From Pogonophryne albipinna (lineage: Eukaryota > Chordata > Actinopteri > Perciformes > Artedidraconidae): a stretch of DNA of 64,000 bases. Within the stretch, counting starts at the first letter, position 1, and every line of letters begins with the position of its first letter. This document shows, piece after piece, positions 1 through 11,431 of this stretch. The stretch lies in assembly GCA_028583405.1 (NCBI GenBank), contig CM053243.1, positions 27,618,116 to 27,682,115 of the forward strand, in the 5' to 3' direction. The notes below the pieces were generated by a model, which searched no databases, was not told where the DNA came from, and was given only the letters and a program-made list of their open reading frames with translations. A program made the position numbers and the translations under genes.

Positions 1-658
1 TTTTCTGGTTGTGTATTTTCAAATTCTAGCACACTCGAGCTGGTTTCTCCAAAATTACCTACCCCACCTTTAATACAAAGAGGGTTTTTGTGCTTCATTG
101 TAAACTTTTCTTACAAATGTGTGTTAATCTACCTGAAATTGTGGGGACAGTTTTTCTCTACTCAATGATACAGACCATTGTTGAGGAGATGCAAAACATA
201 CTGTAAATGAGTTGGGTCTGACATATACTTTGAGTAATGTTACTTTGCTGCTAAAAAATGAAACATTATCAGATGAGGACATCACCAAAGTGTGTGAGTC
301 TGTCAGGGGATTTGATCTGTTCTTTGCATGTCGTACATGTACATGTACACACTGCTCTGGTATTAATTAAAAATATAATTGTAAAATGTAAGTCTCGCTC
401 TTGTCATCGTTCAGGCTTTGCATTTGAACTCCTATGACTGGTTGCGGACTTGAAGGGAACGACGTCCTGGCCTTCCTGACATCCAGGAAAAAGGTGAGAT
501 TCTAATACATTTCAATGCCAAAAGCAAGTTATTGTTTTGAACTTTTTGAATATGATTTTTTGGGGAATTTCAGTTTTATTGCTTTACTGGAAACAGTGGA
601 GAGGGAGGAGATAATATGCAGCAAAAGGCCGAGCCGGATGGTTGCTGCTCCATGTGGA
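1..658. other. No recognised gene; one exon-like segment
   Basis: I recognise nothing here. A possible short exon lies at about 412-480: it follows a CAG acceptor-like site, contains an ATG at about 434, reads open for about 20 codons and ends at a GTGAGA donor. Without a partner exon or a known domain this is weak. Confidence 0.3.
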
Positions 659-666
659 ATGTGTTC

Positions 667-1878
667 CAGTGGCGGATTTAGGATTGTAGGAGATCCGGGG
701 CTTAGCCCAGGAGTTGTTGGGGGGGGGGGGGGGGGGGGGTGCAGCGGTACAGTGCTATTTTTTACAAGTGGAGGGTGGACCGAACATCCTTTAGGGGGGT
801 CGTTGCCTCCTCTCGGGGGGTCCGGGGCCATGCTCCCCCGGGAAGATTTTTTTTTAAATATTGAAGTTGAAAGCATCAATCTGGTGCACTTTGAGAGCAA
901 CATTAACCCTACCTTAATAACACCTTAAAGTGGACAAAAGGCACTGGAGAACACTCATTAACATCCTTTAATGAAGCAAACTAATGCCTTAACTCACTCA
1001 AACAGTCGTTTACTTATTAAGGTGAAACGAATGTGCGTAGAGTTTTAAAGGATGCGGATAGTCTCACCTTGATTCTGGCGCATTGCTTATCGTTTTATAG
1101 ATCTATTCTCATCCACCATCTTTGTTTGTGACGTAAAAAATGTGTAAGAGTCACGTTTCTGAATCGGACACTCTGATGCAGTCACAGCCAATCGGAGTCT
1201 GATTCAGAGGGTTGCCTGTCAGTTCCGTTGTTATGTGTACTGAAACGAGAGCCGGTATAATTCCACGCGCGGAAACAAAATAAAAAATGGAATACGTTAT
1301 TTTAGTGTCTTAAAAGTAGACTGAGGTATGAAGGGTTAACGTTACATCTTAGGATAATTTTTAGTCATGTTCTGTATACATACTAACATATAAGGGTATA
1401 CTTAGTGTGGTTACTCCATGTTTACCAGCTATAACATTAACGTTACATCACTCTTTTTCACTTCTTACTCAGTCAGCCAGAGTGCAGATATCACCATTAG
1501 ATTCACAAACCTGAAACATCATCCATTTCTTCACTGCTGGTGATGACATTGTTGTCAGCTGCTGATACTGCTGCTGCTGCAGCTTGTGGCGCCTGCTTCA
1601 ATGACAATAACTTTCTAATATCCATAACTGTATAGGCTATTAGCTTAAAACTCGTCAGGCACTAGGAAGGATCACTTCTTCTTCAGGGCAGGCTACGCAG
1701 TACGCAGGCTAATGTCCCGCAGCGGATGCCTCTCTGGTGGACTCCGGTATTGCACATTACTCCCGAGACGTTTTAAAAAAAAAAAAAAAAAAAAATGTTT
1801 TTAAAGTGAAACATCCGGGGCTTTTCAGAAAACATCCGGGGCTTGAGCCCAAGTAGCCACCCCCTAGCGCCGCCACTG
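667..1878. mobile_element. hAT-like non-autonomous element with 8-bp target duplication
   Basis: The 1,212-bp element starts with CAGTGGCGG and ends with CCGCCACTG. The perfect direct repeat ATGTGTTC lies on both sides (659-666 and 1879-1886), the 8-bp size typical of hAT transposition. Both subterminal regions share a CCGGGGCTT-type motif in inverted orientation. A run of about 21 G lies at 719-739 and an A run lies near the right end. The open frames across it are low-complexity and do not look like a transposase, so I call it non-autonomous. The hAT assignment rests on the CAG termini and the duplication size. Confidence 0.85.
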
Positions 1879-1886
1879 ATGTGTTC

Positions 1887-2509
1887 TATCAGGTAAAGCA
1901 CTTTGGTACCCAGTTATTTATGGTATTGAGTTTGAATTTAGCCTTTGGAATGTAATTTCCAACCATGCATTGTAAAGACTGAAAAAACAGGCTCAGCTTG
2001 TCCTCCTGTCTTCTCTTATTTCCTTATCTTTCTTTTAGGTGTAACATCTACCAATGGTTGTACATGACACAACCTCTTTGCTGTCCTACTAGTCAACCCT
2101 CCTGATCAGAGCCTTTCCTAAATAGTGGTAAGTTGTTTTACAGTTCAGTGTACGTTAATGTAGCAACTTAATGCCTTACTGCTGTTGAATAAACCCTACA
2201 TCCATCAGCAATCAATAAAACAAATCGTCCAACACAAAATAGAAGAAATCTGGACCTATTCTATTTATTTTTATACCACAGCATCTATTGGGACTGCTCA
2301 TTGATGTCATCAAGAGCCATTGAGTCTACCTTTTGTAGTCGGCCTCTCAGAATGTTTATCATTTCTTTGTCTCTTAACATTCCTATAATCATTTGTTTTT
2401 TTATTGTTGATATTGTTTTGTTCATTATTTTTATTGTGAGAATCACTTTGCAATTGTGTAAGTGCTACATAAATAGTTATACTAATATTATTGTTGTTAC
2501 CATCATTAC

Positions 2510-2578
<69 letters not shown>

Positions 2579-3060
2579 CTTCTTTGTTTTCTTTATTTAT
2601 CGCTGCAGAAAGGGTCATGCCAGCCCACATCAAACACCTGATCAAGAACTTGTGAATCTTCAGGCAGAAAAGATGAAAGCACCTGTTCAAAGTTCCACTT
2701 TCCTGTACATCGAACCATGCCTGTCCTATGTTCCACATGTCTTCAGTCTGTTCTGGACCCCATGACTCGGACACTAGTTCTACCAAGGCTCATTAGAGGT
2801 AAGCAGTGGTATTTAGGCTGCAAGTCGACAAGAATAGATTACAAATCGCTTAAAAAATGGTTCAGATAAGAGGCACCATGTGTTACGCAGGTGTGGCGCT
2901 GATATAGTTTATATAATATGCGGTTGAACTTTAAAAGTAAATTATTTCCGGTGCAGAGACAAACACTCGAGGTGGATGTATAAAGTACATACTTGTGTTA
3001 ATAAAATATAGCGTATATCCCTCAATTTATCGACAATAAGAATGACAATACATACTTCCG
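1887..3060. other. Unassigned region with exon-like segments and an ATT microsatellite
   Basis: Two stretches look like exons: about 2040-2128 (acceptor TTTTAG, donor GTAAGT) and about 2609-2799 (acceptor CTGCAG, donor GTAAGC). Neither encodes a domain I know, and their frames do not join obviously. They could belong to a non-coding transcript or an old transposon gene. The microsatellite is listed separately. Confidence 0.3.
2507..2573. repeat. (ATT)n microsatellite
   Basis: Almost perfect ATT/TTA trinucleotide repeat. The polyasparagine or polyisoleucine frames across it are artefacts of the repeat. Confidence 0.97.
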
Positions 3061-3200
3061 GGTAATATATCTATCATACTGTAGATCCTACACATCCACT
3101 GGAGGTAGATTCTGAAAGTAAAATATACACTTCTCACTAGAAATGTAATCATAAAGCATTATTATGGCCAAACTATCCTACAATTTAGGATTTTCCACTG
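3060..3200 (-). repeat. Fragment of window repeat family B
   Basis: This stretch matches, in reverse orientation, the middle part of the family B copies at 45.5, 56.2 and 60.9 kb. Shared words include GTAGATCCTACACATCCACT and GGCCAAACTATCCTACAAT. Both ends are degraded. The family is not one I can name. Confidence 0.75.
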
Positions 3201-3859
3201 AAAAAAGTGTTGGATTCAATATTCAAAGGTTTTATCATCATATGCTCAGCAGCTAGAGTGTAGAAATGTCAATGAAATTCTTCTGACCAGAGCTCCTCCA
3301 ACAATGCAACATATATAATAAAATACAAAAATACAAAATAAAAAGTAGTGCAAAAAGTTTATATACATGTTATATAATATAATATGATATTTACAAGAAC
3401 AGAAAATGAAATTAAATAATGTAAATTAAGAAAAAAAAAAAAATGGTGTATTGCGTGGATAATAGACCTAATCACAGTGAATGTTCAAAACAAAAATTTG
3501 ATAATTTTTTCTTTTTCATCTCACAGTGCACATATTTAAGTAATCATAACACAAAGCTAAAAGTTAATCTGTTAATCTGTGTGTTTCAGAGAATGGCTGA
3601 ATTCACAAAACGTGGAGAAGACCGAGAGGGAGAAGTTACTATATTTCACAAAAAATACAGGACCTTGTGAAAAACGGAAATAAACAATTGAAGGAAACTG
3701 CTTAAAAATATGAAGTAATGGGTGTTTTGAAAATGTTTTCAAATTTGTGTTAATGTTCATTGTGTGTTATAAATTATTTTCCTGCTTCTAATAATTTGAT
3801 GTATGAGTATTTATTTACAGACATTCTATACATTCTGTTACCTTTCTGGTAAGGTAGGT
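3201..3859. other. AT-rich region, one exon-like segment
   Basis: AT-rich sequence. An exon-like segment begins after TGTTTCAG at about 3590, reads open for about 25 codons and ends in TGA at about 3667, followed by AATAAA-like sequence. No domain is recognisable. Confidence 0.3.
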
Positions 3860-4859
3860 NNNNNNNNNNNNNNNNNNNNNNNNNNNNNNNNNNNNNNNNN
3901 NNNNNNNNNNNNNNNNNNNNNNNNNNNNNNNNNNNNNNNNNNNNNNNNNNNNNNNNNNNNNNNNNNNNNNNNNNNNNNNNNNNNNNNNNNNNNNNNNNNN
4001 NNNNNNNNNNNNNNNNNNNNNNNNNNNNNNNNNNNNNNNNNNNNNNNNNNNNNNNNNNNNNNNNNNNNNNNNNNNNNNNNNNNNNNNNNNNNNNNNNNNN
4101 NNNNNNNNNNNNNNNNNNNNNNNNNNNNNNNNNNNNNNNNNNNNNNNNNNNNNNNNNNNNNNNNNNNNNNNNNNNNNNNNNNNNNNNNNNNNNNNNNNNN
4201 NNNNNNNNNNNNNNNNNNNNNNNNNNNNNNNNNNNNNNNNNNNNNNNNNNNNNNNNNNNNNNNNNNNNNNNNNNNNNNNNNNNNNNNNNNNNNNNNNNNN
4301 NNNNNNNNNNNNNNNNNNNNNNNNNNNNNNNNNNNNNNNNNNNNNNNNNNNNNNNNNNNNNNNNNNNNNNNNNNNNNNNNNNNNNNNNNNNNNNNNNNNN
4401 NNNNNNNNNNNNNNNNNNNNNNNNNNNNNNNNNNNNNNNNNNNNNNNNNNNNNNNNNNNNNNNNNNNNNNNNNNNNNNNNNNNNNNNNNNNNNNNNNNNN
4501 NNNNNNNNNNNNNNNNNNNNNNNNNNNNNNNNNNNNNNNNNNNNNNNNNNNNNNNNNNNNNNNNNNNNNNNNNNNNNNNNNNNNNNNNNNNNNNNNNNNN
4601 NNNNNNNNNNNNNNNNNNNNNNNNNNNNNNNNNNNNNNNNNNNNNNNNNNNNNNNNNNNNNNNNNNNNNNNNNNNNNNNNNNNNNNNNNNNNNNNNNNNN
4701 NNNNNNNNNNNNNNNNNNNNNNNNNNNNNNNNNNNNNNNNNNNNNNNNNNNNNNNNNNNNNNNNNNNNNNNNNNNNNNNNNNNNNNNNNNNNNNNNNNNN
4801 NNNNNNNNNNNNNNNNNNNNNNNNNNNNNNNNNNNNNNNNNNNNNNNNNNNNNNNNNNN
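3860..4859. other. Assembly gap (1,000 N)
   Basis: A run of exactly 1,000 N, the usual placeholder for a gap of unknown size. It hides the start of the pogo-like transposase gene that follows. Open frames called across it are meaningless. Confidence 0.99.
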
Positions 4860-6687
4860 CTCTGTCCGAACTCCGGAGGCAACTCCATGGGAAGGGCTAC
4901 AGCCTTCATAAAACTACAGTGGGGGAGTTCTTCGAAAATCTGGCTGTAGTGATGGACAGGTGACAGAATTCATTTTTAGTTGGGGGCTTTACCTGTAAGA
5001 TTTGGTTTTGATTTTGATAAGGTTCTTCCCTTGTCTCTCTTCTTTAACAGGCACAGATTCCCTCCACACATGATTTACAATGTGGATGAAACAGGCGTCT
5101 TTACAGTTCAAAAGCCACGGCAGGTAAGCTACACATGATACACTAGAGAGCACCAGACTGATACTGAGTGGCTTGTGATAATTGTGAACTGGAAAAAATT
5201 AATGGACTGAAATGAAATACAATGTACCTTTAGACCAATAGTAGCCTACTGATTGCACATGCCATTGATTCTAATCTTTCTATTTGATTCAGGTTGTGAC
5301 AGAGAAAGGAAAAAAGCAAGTTGGTTCTATCACATCAGCTGAGAGAGGAGAACTGGTGACTGTGGTGTGTGCAGTGAATGCTGCTGGGAATGCCATACCT
5401 CCCATGTTTGTCTTCCCCAGAGTTAGGTTTAAGGATGACTTCATGATAGGAGCACCTCCAGGAGCCAAAGGTGCCTCCACCAGACAGGATGGATGAATGA
5501 CCACCTGGCCTGAGTTCCTTGATCACCTGATACAGCACACTCAGTGCACTCCTGACCGTCCCATGCTGCTAATCCTTGATAATCTTAGGGCTCACATCTC
5601 ACTCAAGGCAGTAGAAAAAGCAAAGAGTAACAGTATTGTTATGCTCACCCTTCCACCCCACACATCCCATCGCATGCAGCCTCTCGACGTGACCGTGTAT
5701 GGCCCGTTCAAACCCAATACAACCTCTCTTGATGGTGGATGAGATCTAACCCTGGCAAACAGTCTCCATCTACCAGATTGCAGGACTTGTGAATGAGGCC
5801 TTCTTGTCAGCAGTGACACCACGGAATATCACTTCTGGATTCAAGTCCACTGGGATTTTCCCATATAACAGAGATATTTTCCCTGAGGAAGCGTTTGCAC
5901 CATCCATGATGACAGACCGGCCAAACCCTGAGCTGCAGCCTGCATCCACTGGTCCATCCACTTCAGATGATCCAGATGGTCCACTCCCTGCAGATGAACC
6001 ACCTGCTGCAGATGCTAATCCATCCACTCCGCGTGGTCCACATGGATGTGCCTCGCCAGCTGACTCAGATGTTCCCAGCCGACATGGATATGTGTCTCCT
6101 CGTGAAATCCTACCACTTCCCAAATGTCCCCCCAGAGCACAAACCAAAAGAAAGCGTGTGAAGACAGCCATCCTAACAGATACTCCTGAGAAGCAGGCAA
6201 TAGAAAGGCGTATGAAGAGAGACAAAAGAAACTGGCAGGGAAAAAACAAAATAGCAAAGAAAAGGGAAAACTGAAAAAGAAGCACCCAAAGGAAAATCAT
6301 AGATAGCAGCTCTGAGGAGAGTGATGTCCCTGTCCCACTTGATGATGAGAGCCCTGAGGATGAGAGAAGTGATCCTGGAACACAGATCTGAATGTGGGTG
6401 ACTTTGTCCTAGTTAACTTTGCAACCAAACACAGGAGTCTCCGTTACGTTGGCATGGTTGAGAAAGTTGAGGATGACGAAATACTTACACAATTCCTCAG
6501 AAGAATCCAGGGAAACAAGAAACAGTGGGAGAGACCCACGTTTGCTATAAAAGAAAATGATGTGGCACATGTTCCTAAAGGTGATGTGGTGAAGAAGCTG
6601 CCTCAACCTAATAGGCCTGGAGGAACCACACGGAGAGAGCAACTCTTCACCTTTCCCTGTAACCTTCAGGGCTGGAATGTAGAGTAG
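4860..6687 (+). pseudogene. pogo/Tigger-like DDE transposase, spliced and broken
   Basis: A transposase of the pogo-like (jerky/Tigger, DDE_1) group, which cuts and pastes DNA in the nucleus. Visible parts: an exon ending at 4959 (donor GTGACA); an exon at 5051-5123 with the first catalytic aspartate in YNVDETGV; and an exon from 5293 containing the IPPMFVFPR segment, the second aspartate in LILDNLRAH and the third in QPLDVTVYGPF. The 3' part at 5789-6274 continues with TGIFPYNRD and a basic tail. A further frame at 6394-6687 (FVLVNF) is probably the C-terminus. Breaks: an in-frame TGA at 5494-5496, frameshifts between about 5735 and 5770, and another stop or shift near 6274-6390. The N-terminus is lost in the gap. 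Introns are unusual for a simple transposon and raise the chance of an old domesticated gene. Confidence 0.85.
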
Positions 6688-6727
6688 GCCTTGTTATAGA
6701 GTATGAGGCTGATGTTCTAATCCAGGT

Positions 6728-6925
6728 GGGTCTAGCCTGTGTCCTGAGTCCCAGGCTGTTCTAGCTGGTTCTATGTTCTGAGCCCCAGACTGTGTACTAG
6801 CTGGTTCTGATTATGGGTCCATGTTCTGACCCCCAGACTGTGCACTAGCTGGTTCTGATTGTCCTTTGCTCTGACCCCCAGACACTAGCTGGCTCTAAAG
6901 GTCCTGTGTTCTGACTCCCACACTG
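6728..6925. repeat. Imperfect minisatellite, about four units
   Basis: Repeats of a unit containing TAGCTGGTTCTGAT and GTTCTGACCCCCAGACTG, about 55-65 bp long and diverged. It lies directly downstream of the transposase C-terminus and could be its 3' untranslated region. Confidence 0.75.
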
Positions 6926-7435
6926 TGAATGTTAATTAAAACATTTTGAATTATATTATGTTGTATTTGATTTACTTTTTAGTACTTTGGGTTACTTTCA
7001 AGTGTTTAAAAAAATGTGCTTAATTGACCAATCCCCATGATTCTGATACTAGTCCGACATTAGTTTTGGAATGTGTGGTTGTCAATCTAGCCATCAGGTT
7101 TCTAATTGTTACAACATGTGTTGTTATGGTAGTTTTAAAGTGGAAAACATAAGTGGATCAGCTTACCCCCAACTGGTTCACTTTACCCCCTTGATTTCTC
7201 TGGTCTGTCTAAGTTTACCCCTGAGCTGGGGTGAAGTGAGACACAAGACCACTTTTTTTTAAACAATCATATTTTCATTGCCCTTTGTCCTGAAGACATT
7301 CTGATAATTTCCATAGCTAGGAAATATCCTGAATTAATAGGAAATGTGTAAATTTTACTGATATATAATTTTAGCTCGGCTAGAGGGGAGCAAATGTAAA
7401 AAATGGCTCACATTACCCCGCTCTCCCTGATCACA
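6926..7435. other. AT-rich flank with TTTACCCC motifs
   Basis: I see no gene. TTACCCC occurs repeatedly at about 7160-7215 and again near 7415, mixed with GGGGTGAAGTGAGA in the opposite sense. This may be the degraded terminus of the pogo-like element, but I found no matching left end. Confidence 0.35.
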
Positions 7436-7621
7436 AATACAGGAACTCTGTTAAAAATCTGTTTTTATTAAAAAGTACAGGCTGCATATGTGTTCTCAGC
7501 CTTGGAGAAACTTCACATGTTTTGGTATGTGTCTGAACCTCTCTTTAGTGGTTCATTAATAAAACAGATATTTCAACGTGTGCCTACTTTGTTCATGTAC
7601 TGTTGAGGTTCATTTCAGTAG
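7436..7621 (+). repeat. Repeat family C, first part (interrupted by L2)
   Basis: Matches the reverse complement of about 62865-63050, including TGTGTTCTCAGCCTTGGAGA-type sequence and the ATTAATAAAAC segment. It continues at 8847 after the LINE insertion. Confidence 0.85.
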
Positions 7622-8846
7622 TAGTAAGGAATCTTGGTGTTATATTTGATCAGGATTTATCCTTTAACGCCCACATAAAATCAATTTCAAGGACCGCCTA
7701 CTTCCATCGAGGTAACATTGCAAAAATCAGTCATATCTTGCCTCAAAACGATGCAGAGAAACTAGTCCATGCATTTGTTAATTCAAGGCTGGATTATTGT
7801 AACTCCTTATTATCAGGGTGTACCAAGAAGTCAGTCAAGTCGCTTCAGCTGATTCAAAATGCTGCAGCTCGTGTACTAACCAGAGTTAGGAAAAGGGACC
7901 ACATTACTCCTGTTCTGGCTGCCTTACACTGGCTCCCTATAGAACACAGGATATCATTTAAAATTCTTCTTCTCGCCTACAAAGCCCTTAATGGGCAGGC
8001 GCCATCTTACCTTAAATAACTCATTATACCCTACTGTCCTACTAGGGCATTGCGTTCCAAGAATGCAGGGTTGTTGGTTGTTCCTAGAGTCTCTAAAAGT
8101 ACAATGGGAGCCAGAGCCTTTTCTTGTCAAGCTCCACATTTGTGGAATCAGCTTCCAGTTTGTGTCCGGGCGGCAGACATCCTATCCGTTTTTAAGAGTG
8201 CGCTTAAGACCTTCCTTTTTGATAAAGCTTATAGTTAGGGCAGATTAGATTTATCCCCTAGTTTTGCTGATATAGGCTTCGTTTGTCGGGGGACATCTTA
8301 CTTCTTCCTTCTCTCTGTCTATACCTGTGTACTCTCATGTTCCGATTAACCCAGCTTCCCCACATTTCTTTCTTTTTGGTGTCTATATACGCTGGGATCC
8401 GGAGTCATGGATGATCCTGCGGTCCTGTGTCCTGCATCGCGAGCCCTGGATCTTGAGTCGTGGCTGTGGTCCTGGATCATAGGTCCTGGATGGATATCCT
8501 CGTGGATTCATCTTCCTATTATACACACATGCATTTCCAAACATTTGGACTACCTATGTTGCAAATGTATTATCTTTTCAATTTACACACGGCATCTATT
8601 GCACGTCTGTCCGTCCTGGGAGAGGGATCCCTCCTCTGTTGCTCTCCCTGAGGTTTCTCCCATTTTTCCCTTTAAACTGTGGGTTTTCTCCGGAAGTTTT
8701 TCCTTGTACGATGTGAGGGTCTAAGGACAGATGGTGTCGTATTGTCATACTGATATTCTGTACAAACTGTGAAGTCCACTGAGACAAATGTAACATTTGT
8801 AATATTGGGCTATATAAATAAACATTGATTGATTGATTAATTGATA
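7622..8846 (+). mobile_element. 5'-truncated L2-type LINE
   Basis: A non-LTR retrotransposon 3' end. It starts abruptly inside the reverse transcriptase frame and ends with GGGCTATATAAATAAA followed by a (TTGA)n-type tail. It sits exactly inside family C, since the 62.5-63.06 kb copy has continuous sequence where this element lies. The 3' terminal about 200 bp recur in reverse at 39.3-39.5 kb. The L2 name rests on the C-terminal protein and the tail; a related CR1-group clade is possible. Confidence 0.85.
7627..8238 (+). pseudogene. L2-type reverse transcriptase C-terminal fragment
   Basis: The frame from about 7627 reads NLGVIFDQDLSF, SRLDYCNSLLSG, LQLIQNAAARVLT and LHWLPIEHRI, the well-known thumb/C-terminal part of L2/CR1-group reverse transcriptases. 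It stops at 8017-8019 (TAA), and the homologous C-terminus continues in another frame from about 8050 to 8238 (LLVVPRVSKS, FLFDKAYS). The endonuclease and catalytic palm are missing through 5' truncation. It cannot be functional. Confidence 0.9.
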
Positions 8847-9465
8847 GTTGTGTGCTATAATGTATCTACAAAGTGTGAAGAGGAGGCAACTTTAGAATAG
8901 GGAACCTGTTCAGGTCAATTAGAGTCAAACTACTAGCTTATTGGTTATGAACAAGACTTCACTTTAAAATAGGGAACATGTTCTTAGATATAAATACCTA
9001 ATTAGAGTCAAACTACTAGCTTATTTGTTATGAACAAGACTTCACTTTAAAATAGGGAACATGTTCTTAGATATACATACCTAATTTTGAGTTATTTAGA
9101 CACAATTAACACTTATAGTTTCATGTCTTGTTACATAAGAATAGATCATATTTGTTAAGTGTTATTATGGGAGAAGTACTATTCTTGTGGTACTACTGCC
9201 TTATTAGGACCATATTGAGCAGTGCATATTAAGACCAAAACTCATGTATAACAACTTCCTTACTTGCAATAAATAAGCACTAATTAGAGGGTTATTGAGG
9301 AAAAACTCAACTAATGGCTTATTACTTGTAGAATATGGTCATGTAGAATAAGGCATTAATAAGTGTTTTATAATGACTAATAAAGAGCCAATAAACTGCT
9401 AATATGCATGTTAATTAACAACTAGTTGATGGTTAATGTGTGTACCTTAATATAAAGTGTTACCA
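8847..9465 (+). repeat. Repeat family C, second part, with internal direct duplication
   Basis: Continues family C after the LINE. A unit of about 83 bp (AGTCAAACTACTAGCTTATT to AGATATA) is present twice at about 8920-9085. The same duplication occurs in the 62.6-62.8 kb copy, so it belongs to the family. The right end reads as the reverse complement of GGTAACACTTTATATTAAGG, a terminus also seen at 55973. No coding sequence. Probably a DNA-transposon derivative; superfamily not assigned. Confidence 0.85.
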
Positions 9466-9953
9466 AATGTTTACTAAAGTAAGCAAACAAAGGGAATGAA
9501 AATAAAAAATGTATATTGTAAATTAAGTCATATATTTGTTAAGTACACCTAATACCCCTGTTTTTATCAGTGACACAGAGTTCCTTTTTTGGAACCAAGG
9601 TGGTGCAGGATCCAATGTTGCTACAATTCATGTCGATGGTGACTTTCTGCTTTATGAAACGCATCAGGAAAAATCCTGAATTTAGTTATTATACAAAGTT
9701 AAAAAGAAGCATAAAGACAGTCCAACAAAGACGAAAACGACCACAGGTCAATAGTGATACCCCCTACCTTCATCTAAAAGACTAAAATTGCTAACAGATG
9801 TTTAATAGCTAACACACAGCACATTTCACACAATCAAAGGGGTCCTGAGAATGTACTGCTTTTACAACAGAAACATCAAAGAAGCACTCAGCAGCTGATG
9901 TGGCAGAACTCAAGGGGAAGCTGTGGAATACATTAAATCAGTATTCAGATATG
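9466..9953. other. Left flank of the provirus, no recognised gene
   Basis: About 490 bp of apparently non-repetitive sequence with a short open frame at 9570-9785 rich in basic residues. I cannot assign it. It ends with CTACT, the target sequence duplicated by the provirus. Confidence 0.4.
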
Positions 9954-9958
9954 CTACT

Positions 9959-10367
9959 TGTGGGGGAATATTTTAATCTGATCACTATTGTATCTTGAGT
10001 TTCTCAACTTTCCTGAGAACCTGTCCTATTACAAACATATGCTTTCCAGGACACAGGTCAAGAGGTCCTCTGCCTTCCTGTGGGGGAGAATTTTGGTTTC
10101 TGGTAAGGTTGTAATACTGAGGGGTCTTTGTTCCTGTGTCTGGCAAGCATTAGGGGGGAGAGGGGAGCTTTCTAAGACCCTCCTCTCTGATATACAGATC
10201 TACGTGTCTCTTTGTCTCTCCAGAGTTGGCTGGATATTACATGATGATAGTTGTGTCTTACCCTGTGAACTCTCCGGCCGTTTAAACTCTCAATAAATCC
10301 CAGTGTTTGACTAAACTGATTCCAGTTTCCATCCTTTCTGCATTGCTGCTCCGAAGTTTCCATCACA
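9959..10367 (+). repeat. 5' LTR of the endogenous retrovirus
   Basis: 409 bp, TGTG...CACA. It matches the 3' LTR but lacks a segment of about 35 bp after ATATGCTTT. The poly(A) signal AATAAA is at 10292-10297. By eye only about 7 or 8 substitutions separate it from the 3' LTR. Confidence 0.95.
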
Positions 10368-11431
10368 AATTGTCGTCACGAACAGCATTCCAAAAGATCT
10401 TCAGAACTGGTAAGTGTAATTTCAAATCTATATTTGGACATTGCCTTACCAGAATCTGTGATTGACGTTATCATAAAATTACCTGTGAAACTGAGCGGCT
10501 GCATTTTTTTTTTTAATTTCTCTACTATTTTAAATTTGAGGGTTTAATAATAACCTGGAAAAAACGGTGTCTGGGAACTTTTGTTCTGGCCGATTTTCCC
10601 TGTGAATGCTGCTGGGGCATGTGCCTTCAGAGCAAACACAGCTCATGTAAAAACAATAAGAATATTTGGGGGTAATAATAACCTAGGAATATCGATTTTG
10701 ACTGATTTCCTCTGTGTGTGCTTCTTGGAATTAAATTACCACACAATTACACACAGCAAATATTCGGAGAGACCTTAAAAGAGAGCATCAGTAAAGTGGA
10801 CTTCTGCATTAGAAAAATGTCATGCATCTGTATTGAAACAGATCGCCAAATTCTGGAGATTTCAGCGGTTAACTGGTTAATTTAACAGCAAGCATCTCTC
10901 GGATCTGCCTGCAGAGCTGAAAGTGTGTGTGTAGATTTCACCCCCCTGCGGGCTGCAAGCACAGAGGTGAAGCACGGAATGACACAATATTCTCTTCCTC
11001 ACACCATTTGTCGATTTTGGAACTAAACAAAAACGATGAGAAATGGGAAGGGTGGTATGCGGGAATATGTGACATACTGTGTTTCATAACAGATGAGTTG
11101 TTGAATTTGGCTGTTGTTGGAAGACAGGGTAAATAAAATAAAAAGTCTTTGCTCTCCGGACGGGGGGGCAAAAGCACCACTAAATTGCATAGTGGTTGTT
11201 GATTGAGAATAAATTAGTTATTGCTCTTCAACAGATTCCGTTCTTAGCACTTGTACAAGTATATATGGGCAGAAGGCACTCATATTAAACAGATATTTCC
11301 CTACCCGCTGGAATCTCCCTAATTCGGATTAAATTAAGCTGGATGAGTTTTTGCAGTCACCTGGGGCTTGTTGCGAGTTCATGTTTGTTCGTCTAATTGC
11401 AGTGTTTGTTTTATTGTACTAACCGTTAAAC
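10368..11431 (+). other. Retroviral leader, primer-binding site unclear
   Basis: About 1.06 kb between the LTR and the gag start. The primer-binding site should begin within a few bases of 10368 (the region starts AATTGTCGTCACGAAC), but I cannot match it to a tRNA 3' end with confidence. The leader presumably contains the packaging signal and splice donor; none is clear by eye. Confidence 0.5.

Noticed and set aside
515..928. 137-codon frame with a glycine run
   Set aside because: It spans a poly-G tract and the end of a hAT element, has no domain, and has an equally open antisense frame.
2301..2786. Poly-isoleucine and poly-asparagine frames on both strands
   Set aside because: They are translations of the ATT microsatellite.
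3803..4963. 386-codon open frame across the assembly gap
   Set aside because: It is almost entirely N; only the last 35 codons are real and belong to the pogo-like exon.
6015..6300. Minus-strand frames over the transposase C-terminus
   Set aside because: They are shadows of the plus-strand frame, which matches transposase.
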